Source: Bacteroidales bacterium UBA1736 (GTDB lineage: Bacteria > Bacteroidota > Bacteroidia > Bacteroidales > UBA932). From it: a stretch of 19,446 nt of DNA. Made by a program: the position numbers and the translations under genes. The stretch's first letter is position 1, and the number at the start of each line of letters is the position of its first letter. This document shows, piece by piece, positions 1 through 8,446 of the stretch. The DNA lies in contig DCIC01000118.1 in assembly GCA_002315825.1 (NCBI GenBank), forward strand, positions 1-19,446. Reading direction: 5' to 3'. Under the pieces are notes generated by a model that was not told the DNA's origin, did not search any database, and saw nothing but the letters and a program-made list of their open reading frames with translations.

Positions 1-620
1 CCCTTCTTCATCTCACCGCCATACCAAGTGTTGAGGATAACCTGCTCCTTGCTTGATACGTTGAAAGCAACGCAAGTCTCGCTGCGAAGACCAAGCTCCT
101 GATAGTTGTCAACCTTAGCCTTTGCTGCGCAGTAAACTACGAAGTCGGGCTCCTGGTCGAACTCAGCCTGGTTCTGAGGACGGATAAACATATTGGTAAC
201 GAAGTGAGCCTGCCAAGCAACCTCCATAATGAAACGAACCTTCATACGTGTATCCTTGTGGGTACCGCAGTATCCGTCAACTACGAAAAGGCGCTTGCCG
301 CTGAGCTGCTGGAGAGCGAGCTTCTTAACCTCACCCCAAACCTTCTCTGACATCTCGTGGTTGTCATTGGGATAGTCGGGAGTATTCCACCATACAGTGT
401 CCTTGGAGTTCTCGTCCATAACAATGTATTTGTCCTTAGGAGAACGTCCTGTGTAAACACCTGTCATAACGTTGATAGTGCCAAGCTCAGTCACCTGACC
501 CTTGTCAAATCCCTCAAGGCCTGGTTTGGTCTCCTCATTGTACAATACCTCGAATGAAGGATTGTAGAGAACCTCGGTAGTGCCTTTAATACCGTACTTG
601 TTCAAATCAAAATTAGGCAT
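1..620 (-). CDS. pckA: Phosphoenolpyruvate carboxykinase (ATP), N-terminal 206 codons (runs off the window)
   Basis: PckA interconverts oxaloacetate + ATP and phosphoenolpyruvate + CO2 + ADP in the cytosol; in succinate-forming gut Bacteroidota it often runs in the carboxylating direction (family knowledge). Translating the minus strand from the ATG at 620-618 gives MPNFDLNKYGIKGTTEVLYN, then the family signature YTGRSPKDKYIV, which carries the substrate-binding arginine, and near the window edge NTWYGGEMKKG, which carries the active-site tyrosine and lysines. The frame is open to base 1, so the C-terminal part, including the P-loop that binds ATP (whole family about 530-540 aa), lies outside the window. 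No Shine-Dalgarno is visible; the bases before the ATG are A/T-rich, as is usual in Bacteroidota. Codon choice is rich in GGT, GTT and CGT compared with neighbouring genes, consistent with high expression. It is transcribed divergently from recQ. Identification is secure. Confidence 0.96.
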   Translation of the reverse strand, partial: MPNFDLNKYGIKGTTEVLYNPSFEVLYNEETKPGLEGFDKGQVTELGTINVMTGVYTGRSPKDKYIVMDENSKDTVWWNTPDYPNDNHEMSEKVWGEVKKLALQQLSGKRLFVVDGYCGTHKDTRMKVRFIMEVAWQAHFVTNMFIRPQNQAEFDQEPDFVVYCAAKAKVDNYQELGLRSETCVAFNVSSKEQVILNTWYGGEMKK

Positions 621-665
621 AATTTTATAATAAATTTGTTCAAAATCTTCGAAACCGAAATCGTG

Positions 666-697
666 CAAATTTACGAAAATTATCTTTCTAACCCAAA
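666..697 (-). promoter_or_regulatory. Bacteroidota sigma-70-type promoter of pckA
   Basis: On the minus strand, TTTG (697-694), exactly 20 bases, then TAAATTTG (673-666) match the Bacteroidota consensus TTTG / TAnnTTTG at the expected spacing. Transcription should start a few bases further on, near 660, giving an A/T-rich leader of about 40 bases before the pckA ATG at 620. The match is by eye; the start point is inferred. Confidence 0.8.
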
Positions 698-720
698 GAA
701 AAAGTAGGAAATAAAATCAC

Positions 721-728
721 TATTTTTG
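721..728 (+). promoter_or_regulatory. Possible -7 box (TATTTTTG) directly upstream of recQ
   Basis: TATTTTTG fits the Bacteroidota -7 box TAnnTTTG and ends only four bases before the recQ ATG at 733. A start point a few bases after the box would fall on or next to the ATG and give a leaderless or nearly leaderless mRNA. No TTTG element is present about 20 bases upstream (bases 690-705 read as an A-rich run), so the promoter is either weak, activator-dependent or a chance match. Confidence 0.4.
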
Positions 729-732
729 CAAT

Positions 733-2631
733 ATGACAGCTCGGGAAGTACTGAAGCAATTTTGGGGTTATGACTCATTCAGGCCCGTCCAGGAAGACAT
801 TATCAATTGTGCTCTGGACGGAAAGGATGTTTTGGCCCTGCTCCCCACGGGAGGAGGCAAATCAGTATGTTTCCAGGTCCCGACCCTGATAAGCGAGGGC
901 CTTGCACTGGTCGTCACTCCCCTGATTGCATTGATGAAAGACCAAGTCCAGAATCTGGAAGACAGGGGGATTAAGGCTCTCGCGATCTACGCCGGTATGT
1001 CCAGAAACGAAGTGGATCTCGCTCTGAACAACGCGGCCTACGGGGATTTCAAGTTTTTGTATGTCTCCCCGGAAAGACTCTCCACCGACCTATTCAAGTC
1101 CTATCTGGACATCCTGCCCATCAAATATATAGTCATTGATGAGGCCCACTGTATCTCACAGTGGGGCTATGACTTCCGGCCCGATTACCTCAAGATCGGA
1201 GAGCTCCGCAAGCTGGTCCACGCCCCCGTGATAGCTCTGACCGCCACCGCGACGCAGAGTGTCGCAGCAGACATAATGGAGAAGTTGGGATTCAAGGAGC
1301 AGAATCTGCTCAAAGGAGACTTCGAGAGAAAAAATCTATCCTATATCGCAAGGGAAGTACAGGACAAGAACGGGCAAGTCCTGAATATTTGCAACAGAGT
1401 CAACGGTAGCGGTATCATATACCTGCGCAACAGAAAAGGTTGCGAGCAGACAGCATCGTTTCTGTCAAGCCACAATGTCAGCGCATCATTCTACCACGCG
1501 GGGATTGACCCGCTTGAGCGGTCAAGGCGCCAGGAAGCCTGGAAAAAAGGAGAAATAAGGGTAATGGTCTGCACCAACGCATTCGGTATGGGCATCGACA
1601 AGGCGGACGTGAGATTTGTCGTGCATATGGACCTTCCGGACAGTCCGGAGGCATATTTCCAGGAAGCGGGCAGGGCCGGACGGGACTCCAAGAGCTCATA
1701 CGCCGTCCTCCTGTGGAACAAAACAGATTTCTCCAGAATTGACAAGCTGCTGAGCGTAAGTTTCCCTTCAAAAGAATATCTGGAGGAGGTTTACCAGCGT
1801 CTACATATTTTCTATGCCGTTCCCTACGACACAGGTATCGGCAGACAGATCAAATTCAATCTGGAAGAGTTCTGCAAGCATTTCAACCTAAACCGCTCGA
1901 TGGTCCATTACGCGCTCAAATACCTGGAACGCACAGACCACCTGACTTATTGCGAGGACCTGGAGATACGCACAAAAGTGCAGATCCGCATCGAGAGGCG
2001 CAGTCTCTACTATACCACACTGCCCGACGAAGCTTCGCTCAATATTCTGGAAACGCTTATGCGAAACTATGCCGGCATCTTCTCCTGCCCGATGTCGATT
2101 GACGAAGACAAGGTGGCCGGCAAATGCGGTTTGAGCATAGCTCAATTCAGACAAGCACTGTACCAATTGAGTGTCAATGAAATCATCAAATACATCCCGG
2201 CCGACAGGGCAAGCGTCATTTTCCTGCATCACGACAGACTGAGAGAAGGTAACCTCAACCTCTCCCTGGACAAGTACAAAAAGCTGAAAGACAACTACAT
2301 CGCACGTACCGACGCCATGAAGGAATATGTCTCCCGGAAGAGAGGATGCAGATCGCAGTACCTGCTCGCATATTTCGGGCAGGAGAGCAATCACAGCTGC
2401 GGGCAATGCGATTTGTGCAGAGATAATGTCACAGAAGAAAAAATCAGACAAAAAATTGCTATTTTTGTAGATAAGCACGGCGGAAAATACTCTACGGATG
2501 ACCTCAGAGCTCTGATAGCAGACCCTTCGTCAGGAAGCGGCAAAAAGATTCTGGAAGAGATGAGACAGATGATGGATGCAGGAACGATTCCGCCGCCACT
2601 AGAGCATTCAGATGAAAAAAGGCACCATTGA
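733..2631 (+). CDS. recQ: RecQ-family ATP-dependent 3'-5' DNA helicase
   Basis: RecQ helicases unwind DNA during recombination and replication-fork repair. The 632 aa product opens with the aromatic-rich RecQ start (FWGYDSFRPVQ), then has Walker A PTGGGKS (Lys43), the DEAH box at 136-139 followed by CISQWGYDFRP, and motif VI QEAGRAGR (310-317). After the helicase core comes a winged-helix-like region of about 190 residues, and only then the zinc-binding cysteines C539, C556, C559 and C562. No recognisable HRDC domain follows; the last 65 residues look like a small helical domain. The late zinc site differs from E. coli RecQ but fits a long RecQ form I associate with Bacteroidota. The ATG at 733 is the natural start, because the family N-terminus begins within a few residues of it. 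The gene overlaps folB by 20 bases and heads a run of co-directional genes. Several RecQ paralogues often occur per genome, so one-to-one equivalence with E. coli recQ is not claimed. Confidence 0.94.
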   Translation: MTAREVLKQFWGYDSFRPVQEDIINCALDGKDVLALLPTGGGKSVCFQVPTLISEGLALVVTPLIALMKDQVQNLEDRGIKALAIYAGMSRNEVDLALNNAAYGDFKFLYVSPERLSTDLFKSYLDILPIKYIVIDEAHCISQWGYDFRPDYLKIGELRKLVHAPVIALTATATQSVAADIMEKLGFKEQNLLKGDFERKNLSYIAREVQDKNGQVLNICNRVNGSGIIYLRNRKGCEQTASFLSSHNVSASFYHAGIDPLERSRRQEAWKKGEIRVMVCTNAFGMGIDKADVRFVVHMDLPDSPEAYFQEAGRAGRDSKSSYAVLLWNKTDFSRIDKLLSVSFPSKEYLEEVYQRLHIFYAVPYDTGIGRQIKFNLEEFCKHFNLNRSMVHYALKYLERTDHLTYCEDLEIRTKVQIRIERRSLYYTTLPDEASLNILETLMRNYAGIFSCPMSIDEDKVAGKCGLSIAQFRQALYQLSVNEIIKYIPADRASVIFLHHDRLREGNLNLSLDKYKKLKDNYIARTDAMKEYVSRKRGCRSQYLLAYFGQESNHSCGQCDLCRDNVTEEKIRQKIAIFVDKHGGKYSTDDLRALIADPSSGSGKKILEEMRQMMDAGTIPPPLEHSDEKRHH

Positions 2632-2968
2632 GCTCATCGGGATGAATTTCCGAGCGTTTCACGGCTGTTTCGAAGAAGAAAGAAGGGACGGCAACAGTTT
2701 TGTCGTCGATTTCAGGGCCGACCTGGACACGAGCCGCGCCCAGGTCACCGACAGTCTAGAAGACACTGTAGATTATGGCCGCATATACCAGATTGTAAAG
2801 GAGCAGATGGCAATCCCCTCCAATCTTCTGGAAAATGTCGCCGGGCGAATAGCCGGGGCCGTCTGCGCAGAGTTTCCCAGCCTGGAGGGAATAGAGGTGA
2901 GCGTATCCAAGAAAAACCCTCCCGTGGGAGGTGAAGCCCAGTGGTCAAAAATAACGGTAAGAAAGTGA
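2612..2968 (+). CDS. folB: Dihydroneopterin aldolase
   Basis: FolB cleaves 7,8-dihydroneopterin to 6-hydroxymethyl-7,8-dihydropterin and glycolaldehyde in tetrahydrofolate synthesis. The 118 aa product has normal family length and order: IELIGMNFRAFHGCFEEE at the start (glutamates at 21-23, the pterin-binding region), DTVDYGRIYQIV in the middle, the NLLENVAGRI helix that carries the pterin-anchoring glutamate, and VSKKNPPVGG near the end with Lys100 at the position of the catalytic lysine. The ATG at 2612 lies inside the end of recQ (20-base overlap), so translation is probably coupled. Its stop codon overlaps the GTG start proposed for mtaB. The link with recQ and recG is one of operon packing, not of shared pathway. 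Confidence 0.93.
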   Translation: MKKGTIELIGMNFRAFHGCFEEERRDGNSFVVDFRADLDTSRAQVTDSLEDTVDYGRIYQIVKEQMAIPSNLLENVAGRIAGAVCAEFPSLEGIEVSVSKKNPPVGGEAQWSKITVRK

Positions 2969-4197
2969 AAGTTGCATTCCATACCCTCGGCTGCAAGCTG
3001 AACTATGCAGAGACTTCAACCTACGAGCGGGAATTCCGCAAGAGAGGCTGCGAGGTCGTACCCTGGTGCAGTCCTCAGGCGGACCTCATTGTCGTCAACA
3101 CCTGCTCCGTCACGGAACATTCCAACCAGAAGGCCAGAGGAGTCATCAGAAGGGCTCACAGGGCAGCTCCGCTGGCAAGGATTGTGGTCACGGGATGTTA
3201 TGCACAGCTAAGACCCGAAGAAATTCGGCAGTTGGAAGGCGTGAGCTTCGTTTTCGGAGCGGGAGCCAAATCCGCATTGGTCGATACTGTGCTGGGCACC
3301 CCGGCGGTCAATGCCGGAACGGACATAATGCCCGCATACAGCAGCGGAGAGCGCACGCGGTCGTTTCTCAAGGTGCAGGATGGATGCAACAATTACTGCG
3401 CATACTGCACAGTGCCATTTGCCAGAGGCGAGAGCCGCAACGTCCCCATTTGCGAAGTTGTGAAGCAAGCGCGAGAAATAGCCGCGGCCGGGATCAAAGA
3501 AATCGTGCTGACAGGTGTGAATACCGGTGATTTCGGGAGAAGCACGGGGGAATCCTTTCTGGACCTTCTCAAAGAGCTCGACAAGATCGAAGGCATCGAG
3601 AGATACAGAATCTCTTCAATAGAGCCCAATCTTATCAGCAAGGAAATCATCGACTGGATAGCATCGGGGACAAAGATACAGCCCCACTTCCACATTCCTC
3701 TGCAGACAGGAAGCGATGAGCTTCTGCGCAAAATGGGCCGCAAATACGACACTGCGTTTTTTGCCGACAAGATTGCATATATCCGCTCCGCGATGGAGGC
3801 CCCTGGCAAGCCAAAGGTATTTTTTGGGATCGACACTATGGTCGGCCTGCCCTCAGAGACCGAAGAGATGTTCCTGCAGACTTATGACTTCATCAAGAGC
3901 ATAGCACCCGCATTCATACACATCTTCCCCTACTCGAGGCGTCCCGGCACAAGAGCGGACAAGATGGACGGACAGGTCCCGGAAAGAATCAAGACAGAAC
4001 GGGTCGCCATTCTGGAAGCTCTGTGCGAAGAGCTCAACAGACGTTTCGTGGAGGAGAACAAGGGACAGCCCTGTAAGGTTCTTTTCGAATCCAGGGACAG
4101 AGATGGGATGATGTCGGGATACAGCGAAAATTATATCAGGATTGTACGCCCTTACGACAAGAGTAAGGTCGGCAAGATAGTGGATGAGATAATATGA
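2965..4197 (+). CDS. mtaB: tRNA t6A37 methylthiotransferase MtaB (radical SAM)
   Basis: MtaB adds a methylthio group to C2 of t6A37 in tRNAs that read ANN codons, giving ms2t6A. Three cysteines for the auxiliary [4Fe-4S] cluster sit in the UPF0004 domain: HTLGCKLN (C10), NTCSVTEHS (C47) and VTGCYAQ (C78). The radical-SAM site is CNNYCAYC (C141, C145, C148), and a weak TRAM-like RNA-binding tail closes the protein. The GCKLN form, rather than GCQMN of MiaB, and the lack of RimO features point to the MtaB branch. Start choice: GTG at 2965 overlaps the folB stop as GTGA and gives MKVAFHTLGCK (410 aa); an in-frame GTG at 2941 would add eight lysine/asparagine-rich residues and is the alternative. 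The stop overlaps the recG start as ATGA at 4194-4197. MiaB or RimO activity is the less likely alternative. Confidence 0.9.
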   Translation: MKVAFHTLGCKLNYAETSTYEREFRKRGCEVVPWCSPQADLIVVNTCSVTEHSNQKARGVIRRAHRAAPLARIVVTGCYAQLRPEEIRQLEGVSFVFGAGAKSALVDTVLGTPAVNAGTDIMPAYSSGERTRSFLKVQDGCNNYCAYCTVPFARGESRNVPICEVVKQAREIAAAGIKEIVLTGVNTGDFGRSTGESFLDLLKELDKIEGIERYRISSIEPNLISKEIIDWIASGTKIQPHFHIPLQTGSDELLRKMGRKYDTAFFADKIAYIRSAMEAPGKPKVFFGIDTMVGLPSETEEMFLQTYDFIKSIAPAFIHIFPYSRRPGTRADKMDGQVPERIKTERVAILEALCEELNRRFVEENKGQPCKVLFESRDRDGMMSGYSENYIRIVRPYDKSKVGKIVDEII

Positions 4198-6281
4198 CAG
4201 AGCTGCAGTATCTACCGGGAGTGGGTCCCAAGAGGGCCGCACTGCTCAGACAGGAACTGGACATCCAGACAGTCCGGGACCTGATACAGCTGTACCCGTT
4301 CAGATACATTGACCGGAGCGGAATCCAACGCATCGCGGACATCCGCCCCGATGTGGCTTATGTCCAGATTATGGCCAGGGTCACCAGTGCAGAGATTATC
4401 AAAAAGCGTCTGAGCGTCAAAGTAGCCGACTCCAGCGGGGAGATTGAGGTAGTATTCTTCAAGGGTATCAAATGGATGTCAGAGAAGCTGAAGCCCGGTA
4501 GCGTCTTCGTATTTTTCGGAAAGCCCTCCTGCTTCAATGACAAGATCAATCTTGTCCACCCCGAAGTGGACAATCCCCCACAAAACGGGCAGAGCAGCCC
4601 GACAGCCGGGGTACTCTCGGGAGTTTACCCCAGCACGGAGAAATTGAAGAATTCCGGGATCACAGGCAAAGTGATGGCAAAGATTATGAGCGCGGCCCTC
4701 TCAGAATGTCTTCCCGATGCCCAAGACAACATCCCCGACTATCTTCTCAAAGAGAAGGGGTTGGTACCCCTCAGATTCGCCCTACAGAATATACATTTCC
4801 CCAAGGACAGCACATCCCTTGAAAAGGCCATCAGAAGGCTCAAGTTTGAGGAACTCTTTTTCCTCCAATTGTCTCTTCTTAAGCAGAAATATGTACGCAG
4901 CAACGGAGTCGAGGGCATCCCGATGCCCAAGGTGGGCAAGGATTTCAATGCCTGCTATGAGGCTCTCCCCTACAGTCTGACCGGGGCCCAGAAGCGCGTA
5001 ATCAAGGAAATCCGCTCGGATATGATGAGCGGGCACCAGATGAACAGGCTCCTTCAGGGAGATGTCGGTTCGGGAAAGACTATGGTCGCAGTGCTCAGCG
5101 CATTGATCGCGACAGGCAATGGATACCAAGCCTGCATAATGGCCCCCACCGAGGTGCTCGCCTCGCAGCATTATGCCAATGTGCAGAAATACCTATCCAC
5201 CACTTCTGTCAAATGCGCCCTGCTCACAGGCAGCAGCGGCACTAAGGAAAGACGGGAGATTCACGCGGGCCTGGAAGACGGCAGCATAGGAATCATCATC
5301 GGCACTCACGCCCTCATTGAGGACAGCGTCCGCTTCAATAATCTGGGCCTTGCCATAATAGACGAGCAGCACCGTTTCGGAGTGGATCAGAGGTCCAGGC
5401 TTTGGTCCAAGAACCGTATCGGGCTTCCTCCGCACGTACTGGTTATGACAGCCACGCCTATCCCGAGGACCCTTGCGATGACCCTTTACGGCGATCTGGA
5501 CGTTTCGGTCATCGACGAAATGCCTCCGGGCAGAAAGCCGGTCCAGACTCTCCAGATCGGTCAAGGCAAGCGCTTCGAGCTATACAATTTTATGAAGAAG
5601 GAGATCGACAAGGGGCGTCAGGTGTTTGTTGTCTATCCACTCATTTTCGAAAGCGAAAAGCTTGACCTCCAGAATCTCGAGAAGGGATACGAGGATATCG
5701 TAGGCGCATTCCCCTTCCCCCCGTACAAGGTTGCAATCGTACACGGCAAGCAGAGCGCCGAAGAAAAGGCTTTCAATATGTCCGCATTTGCCGCAGGGAG
5801 GGCCAACATTCTGGTATCCACCACGGTGATTGAGGTGGGTGTGGATGTGCCGAATGCGTCAGTGATGGTCATCGAGAGTGCCCAGCGCTTCGGGCTCAGT
5901 CAGTTGCATCAGCTCAGAGGCAGAGTCGGGAGAGGCGCGGAGCAAGCTTTCTGTATATTGGTCAGGGACAACAAATTGAGCAAAGAGTCCAAGAAGAGGA
6001 TCGATCTGCTTTGCTCCACCGAGGACGGATTTGTGCTGGCAGAAGAAGATATGAAAATGCGAGGACCGGGAGATATGGACGGCACCCAACAGAGCGGCCT
6101 TCCCATCAAATTGAACATCGCGTCCCTCGCAAAGGACGGGATACTGCTTTCGGAAGCCAGAGCGACCGCCGAAAAGGTGCTCAGTGCTGACCCCACTCTG
6201 TCGGACCCGATCAATGAGGCTCTGGTGAGAGAATTAAGAAAAGGCAAATACAAGATAAAGGATTACAGTCAGATATCATAA
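4194..6281 (+). CDS. recG: ATP-dependent DNA helicase RecG
   Basis: RecG reverses stalled replication forks and branch-migrates Holliday junctions. The 695 aa product has the usual length and domain order: a helix-hairpin-like opening (LPGVGPKRAALL), the OB-fold wedge domain at roughly 55-150, then an SF2 helicase core with Walker A GDVGSGKT (Lys295), DEQH box at 390-393 (IIDEQHRFGVDQR), motif III TATPIPRTLA and motif VI QLRGRVGRG. The C-terminus has the RecG pattern EEDMKMRGPGDMDGTQQSG. The ATG at 4194 overlaps the mtaB stop as ATGA, which fixes the start and implies translational coupling. It follows recQ, folB and mtaB in one packed run, and 14 bases separate it from the S9 peptidase downstream. 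All motifs are intact and nothing is unusual. Confidence 0.96.
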   Translation: MTELQYLPGVGPKRAALLRQELDIQTVRDLIQLYPFRYIDRSGIQRIADIRPDVAYVQIMARVTSAEIIKKRLSVKVADSSGEIEVVFFKGIKWMSEKLKPGSVFVFFGKPSCFNDKINLVHPEVDNPPQNGQSSPTAGVLSGVYPSTEKLKNSGITGKVMAKIMSAALSECLPDAQDNIPDYLLKEKGLVPLRFALQNIHFPKDSTSLEKAIRRLKFEELFFLQLSLLKQKYVRSNGVEGIPMPKVGKDFNACYEALPYSLTGAQKRVIKEIRSDMMSGHQMNRLLQGDVGSGKTMVAVLSALIATGNGYQACIMAPTEVLASQHYANVQKYLSTTSVKCALLTGSSGTKERREIHAGLEDGSIGIIIGTHALIEDSVRFNNLGLAIIDEQHRFGVDQRSRLWSKNRIGLPPHVLVMTATPIPRTLAMTLYGDLDVSVIDEMPPGRKPVQTLQIGQGKRFELYNFMKKEIDKGRQVFVVYPLIFESEKLDLQNLEKGYEDIVGAFPFPPYKVAIVHGKQSAEEKAFNMSAFAAGRANILVSTTVIEVGVDVPNASVMVIESAQRFGLSQLHQLRGRVGRGAEQAFCILVRDNKLSKESKKRIDLLCSTEDGFVLAEEDMKMRGPGDMDGTQQSGLPIKLNIASLAKDGILLSEARATAEKVLSADPTLSDPINEALVRELRKGKYKIKDYSQIS

Positions 6282-6295
6282 ATAACCTTAAATAC

Positions 6296-8446
6296 ATGAA
6301 AACAATCAAATTTTTCATCATCATCGCAGTCGCCTTGCTGATGAGTTCGTGCAAAAGTATGAGAATTGAAGTTCCCGAGACAGGCTACATCGGCCAGTCA
6401 CAAATCAAGGTCAAGAACGGGCTGATGACCCCCGAGACGATTTTGTCCCTGGGCCGTCTCTCTGACCCTCAACTCTCCCCTGACGGGAGTCAGATTCTCT
6501 ATGGTGTCAGCTACACTTCCATAGAGGACAACCACAGTTGTCGCAACCTGTTCATCTGCAACGCGGACGGAAGCAACAACCATCAGATCACCCGCTACGC
6601 GAAGAGCGTCACCAACGCAAGATGGAGTGCAGACGGTTCGACCATCTACTTCATTCAGGGAGGTCAAGTCTGGGAAGCTCCCATCAACGGATTCCGTCTG
6701 GGCAAGAGAGTGAAGAGAACCGATGTCGAGGCAGGTATCTCCGAATTCAAGATCTCCCCCGACGGGCAATACATTATGTACACCAGCACAATCCCCAACA
6801 AGGCAGTCCAGACCCCTTCACAGAGCGACCCTATGCTCAGCAAGGCAAACGCCTACGCCACAGAGGATCTGATGTACAGGCATTGGGACCATTGGGTGAC
6901 AGAGACTCCCAGAACATATACAGCTCCCTTCGGATCAGAGATGATTACTGAAGACAATTCAAAGGACATCCTTGGAGCAGACGAGCCTTTCGAGCTCCCT
7001 ACCGAGCCATTCTCTGGTATTGAGCAGCTTGACTGGGCTCCCGACTCACGTCATATCGCGTACAGTTGCCGCAAATTGACAGGCAAAGACTACGCATTCT
7101 CTACCGACACCGAAATTTACATCTATGACATCCAGAACGGCAGCACCGTGCGCATCCCTATGGACGGAGGCTACGACACAGATCCCGTATGGTCCGCAGA
7201 CGGCAGCAAGCTTGCCTGGATATCAATGGCAAGGAACGGCTACGAGTCCGACCAGCAGAGACTGATGGTTGCAGACGTAGAGTTTGGAAGTGAAACAAAG
7301 GTTTCCGGCATCAGACAGCTTGCAGCGAGCCTTGACAGGGATGCGGCAGGCATCTTCTGGACAGACAACGACTCCAGGATTATCTTCAACGCACTGGTTG
7401 ACGGACTCCAGGCCCTTTATTCAGCCAACGTCGAGAGCGGAGATTATACCAGAATCACTCCTGACAACTTGTGGTTTGATTTCAACTCACCTTTCGGAGC
7501 AAAGGACAATATCCTTTACACCTCATACTGCAGCCTCAACTTCCCCAACGAGTTGGTTAAGCTCGTAGTCGGCGAAGAGGGAGTTGAAACATCCCAGATC
7601 ACACACGAGAATGACCATATCCTGACTCAGCTCAAGAAGAGCAAATGCGAGAAGAGAATGATCAAGACCGTGGACGGACAGAGTATGCTCACTTGGGTGC
7701 TGTTCCCTCCCGAATTCGACGCCGCTCGTCAATACCCCGCCATCGAGATCTGTCTTGGAGGCCCTCAGGGCACATTGAGCCAGGGTTGGAGCTACAGATG
7801 GAACTACAGACTGATGTCAGCTCAGGGCTACATCGTAGTGCTTCCCAACAGAAGAGGCACAACTGCTTTCGGGCAGGAGTGGAAGGAGCAGATCTCCGGA
7901 GATTACTGCGGTCTGAATATGGAGGATTATCTGAGCTGCGGGCGCGAAATCAAGGCTGAGCCTTATGTAGGCAAGCTCGCAGCCTGCGGAGCAAGTTACG
8001 GCGGATATTCAGTTTACAATCTCGCGGGAATACACGGCGACCTCTATGACTGTTTTATCGCACACGCCGGCATTTTCGACGAGGCTGAGCTGTACTATAC
8101 CACAGAGGAGATGTGGTTTGCAGATTGGGACAACGGCGGATTGGGCGAAGGGTATCTGAGCGGATCACCCTGGAGCGATCTTCCCAAGGCAAAGAGACAT
8201 TATGCCAACTCTCCCGTCAACAAGGTTCAGAACTGGCACACCCCTATTCTCTGTATCCACGGAGGCAATGATTTCCGCATCCCTTATTCACAGGCGCTGG
8301 CAGCTTTCAACTGCGCGCAGTTTATGGGCGTTCCTTCAAAGCTTGTCATATTCCCCGACGAGAACCACTGGATACTTAAGCCTCAGAATGGACTTTACTG
8401 GCACAGGACATATTTTGATTGGCTGGACAGATGGACAAAACAATAA
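6296..8446 (+). CDS. Secreted S9-family dipeptidyl-peptidase (DPP5-like) lipoprotein
   Basis: A prolyl-oligopeptidase-type serine peptidase that should release dipeptides from oligopeptides in the periplasm or at the outer membrane. The 716 aa product starts with a signal peptide and lipobox (LMSSC, Cys19). Next comes the phrase MTPETILSLGRLSDPQLSPDG, characteristic of the DPP5 group, introducing a beta-propeller built on DPQLSPDG / NARWSADG / LDWAPDS / DPVWSADG repeats (about 45-430). The alpha/beta-hydrolase domain follows with GASYGG (nucleophile Ser567), HGGNDFRIP (Asp659) and DENHW (His691), so the triad is complete. DPP5 of Porphyromonas gingivalis has a similar size and prefers hydrophobic residues at P1 (family knowledge); specificity here is not proven and a prolyl peptidase role is possible. 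The start lies 14 bases after recG with no clear promoter of its own, and the end overlaps the serpin gene by 16 bases. Confidence 0.9.
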   Translation: MKTIKFFIIIAVALLMSSCKSMRIEVPETGYIGQSQIKVKNGLMTPETILSLGRLSDPQLSPDGSQILYGVSYTSIEDNHSCRNLFICNADGSNNHQITRYAKSVTNARWSADGSTIYFIQGGQVWEAPINGFRLGKRVKRTDVEAGISEFKISPDGQYIMYTSTIPNKAVQTPSQSDPMLSKANAYATEDLMYRHWDHWVTETPRTYTAPFGSEMITEDNSKDILGADEPFELPTEPFSGIEQLDWAPDSRHIAYSCRKLTGKDYAFSTDTEIYIYDIQNGSTVRIPMDGGYDTDPVWSADGSKLAWISMARNGYESDQQRLMVADVEFGSETKVSGIRQLAASLDRDAAGIFWTDNDSRIIFNALVDGLQALYSANVESGDYTRITPDNLWFDFNSPFGAKDNILYTSYCSLNFPNELVKLVVGEEGVETSQITHENDHILTQLKKSKCEKRMIKTVDGQSMLTWVLFPPEFDAARQYPAIEICLGGPQGTLSQGWSYRWNYRLMSAQGYIVVLPNRRGTTAFGQEWKEQISGDYCGLNMEDYLSCGREIKAEPYVGKLAACGASYGGYSVYNLAGIHGDLYDCFIAHAGIFDEAELYYTTEEMWFADWDNGGLGEGYLSGSPWSDLPKAKRHYANSPVNKVQNWHTPILCIHGGNDFRIPYSQALAAFNCAQFMGVPSKLVIFPDENHWILKPQNGLYWHRTYFDWLDRWTKQ

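Noticed and set aside
785..821. 8-base inverted repeat CCGTCCAG / CTGGACGG near the start of recQ
   Set aside because: The loop is 21 bases; short repeats with such loops are expected several times by chance in a window of this size.
2460..2467. TATTTTTG inside recQ, resembling a -7 promoter box
   Set aside because: No TTTG element at the right distance, and it is in coding sequence with folB already coupled by overlap; an A/T-rich codon run explains it.
1888..2478. A 196-codon open frame on the minus strand, antisense to recQ
   Set aside because: Lies wholly inside recQ, whose family motifs run through it; the antisense product matches no family I know and has no start context.
733..6281. 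recQ-recG run considered as a defence island
   Set aside because: All four genes carry intact housekeeping motifs, with folB and mtaB between them; no nuclease, methylase or mobile-element gene is near.
8411..8417. TATTTTG just before the serpin start as a possible promoter for serpin alone
   Set aside because: One T short of the TAnnTTTG consensus and no clear -33 element; it falls in conserved peptidase codons (YFDW).
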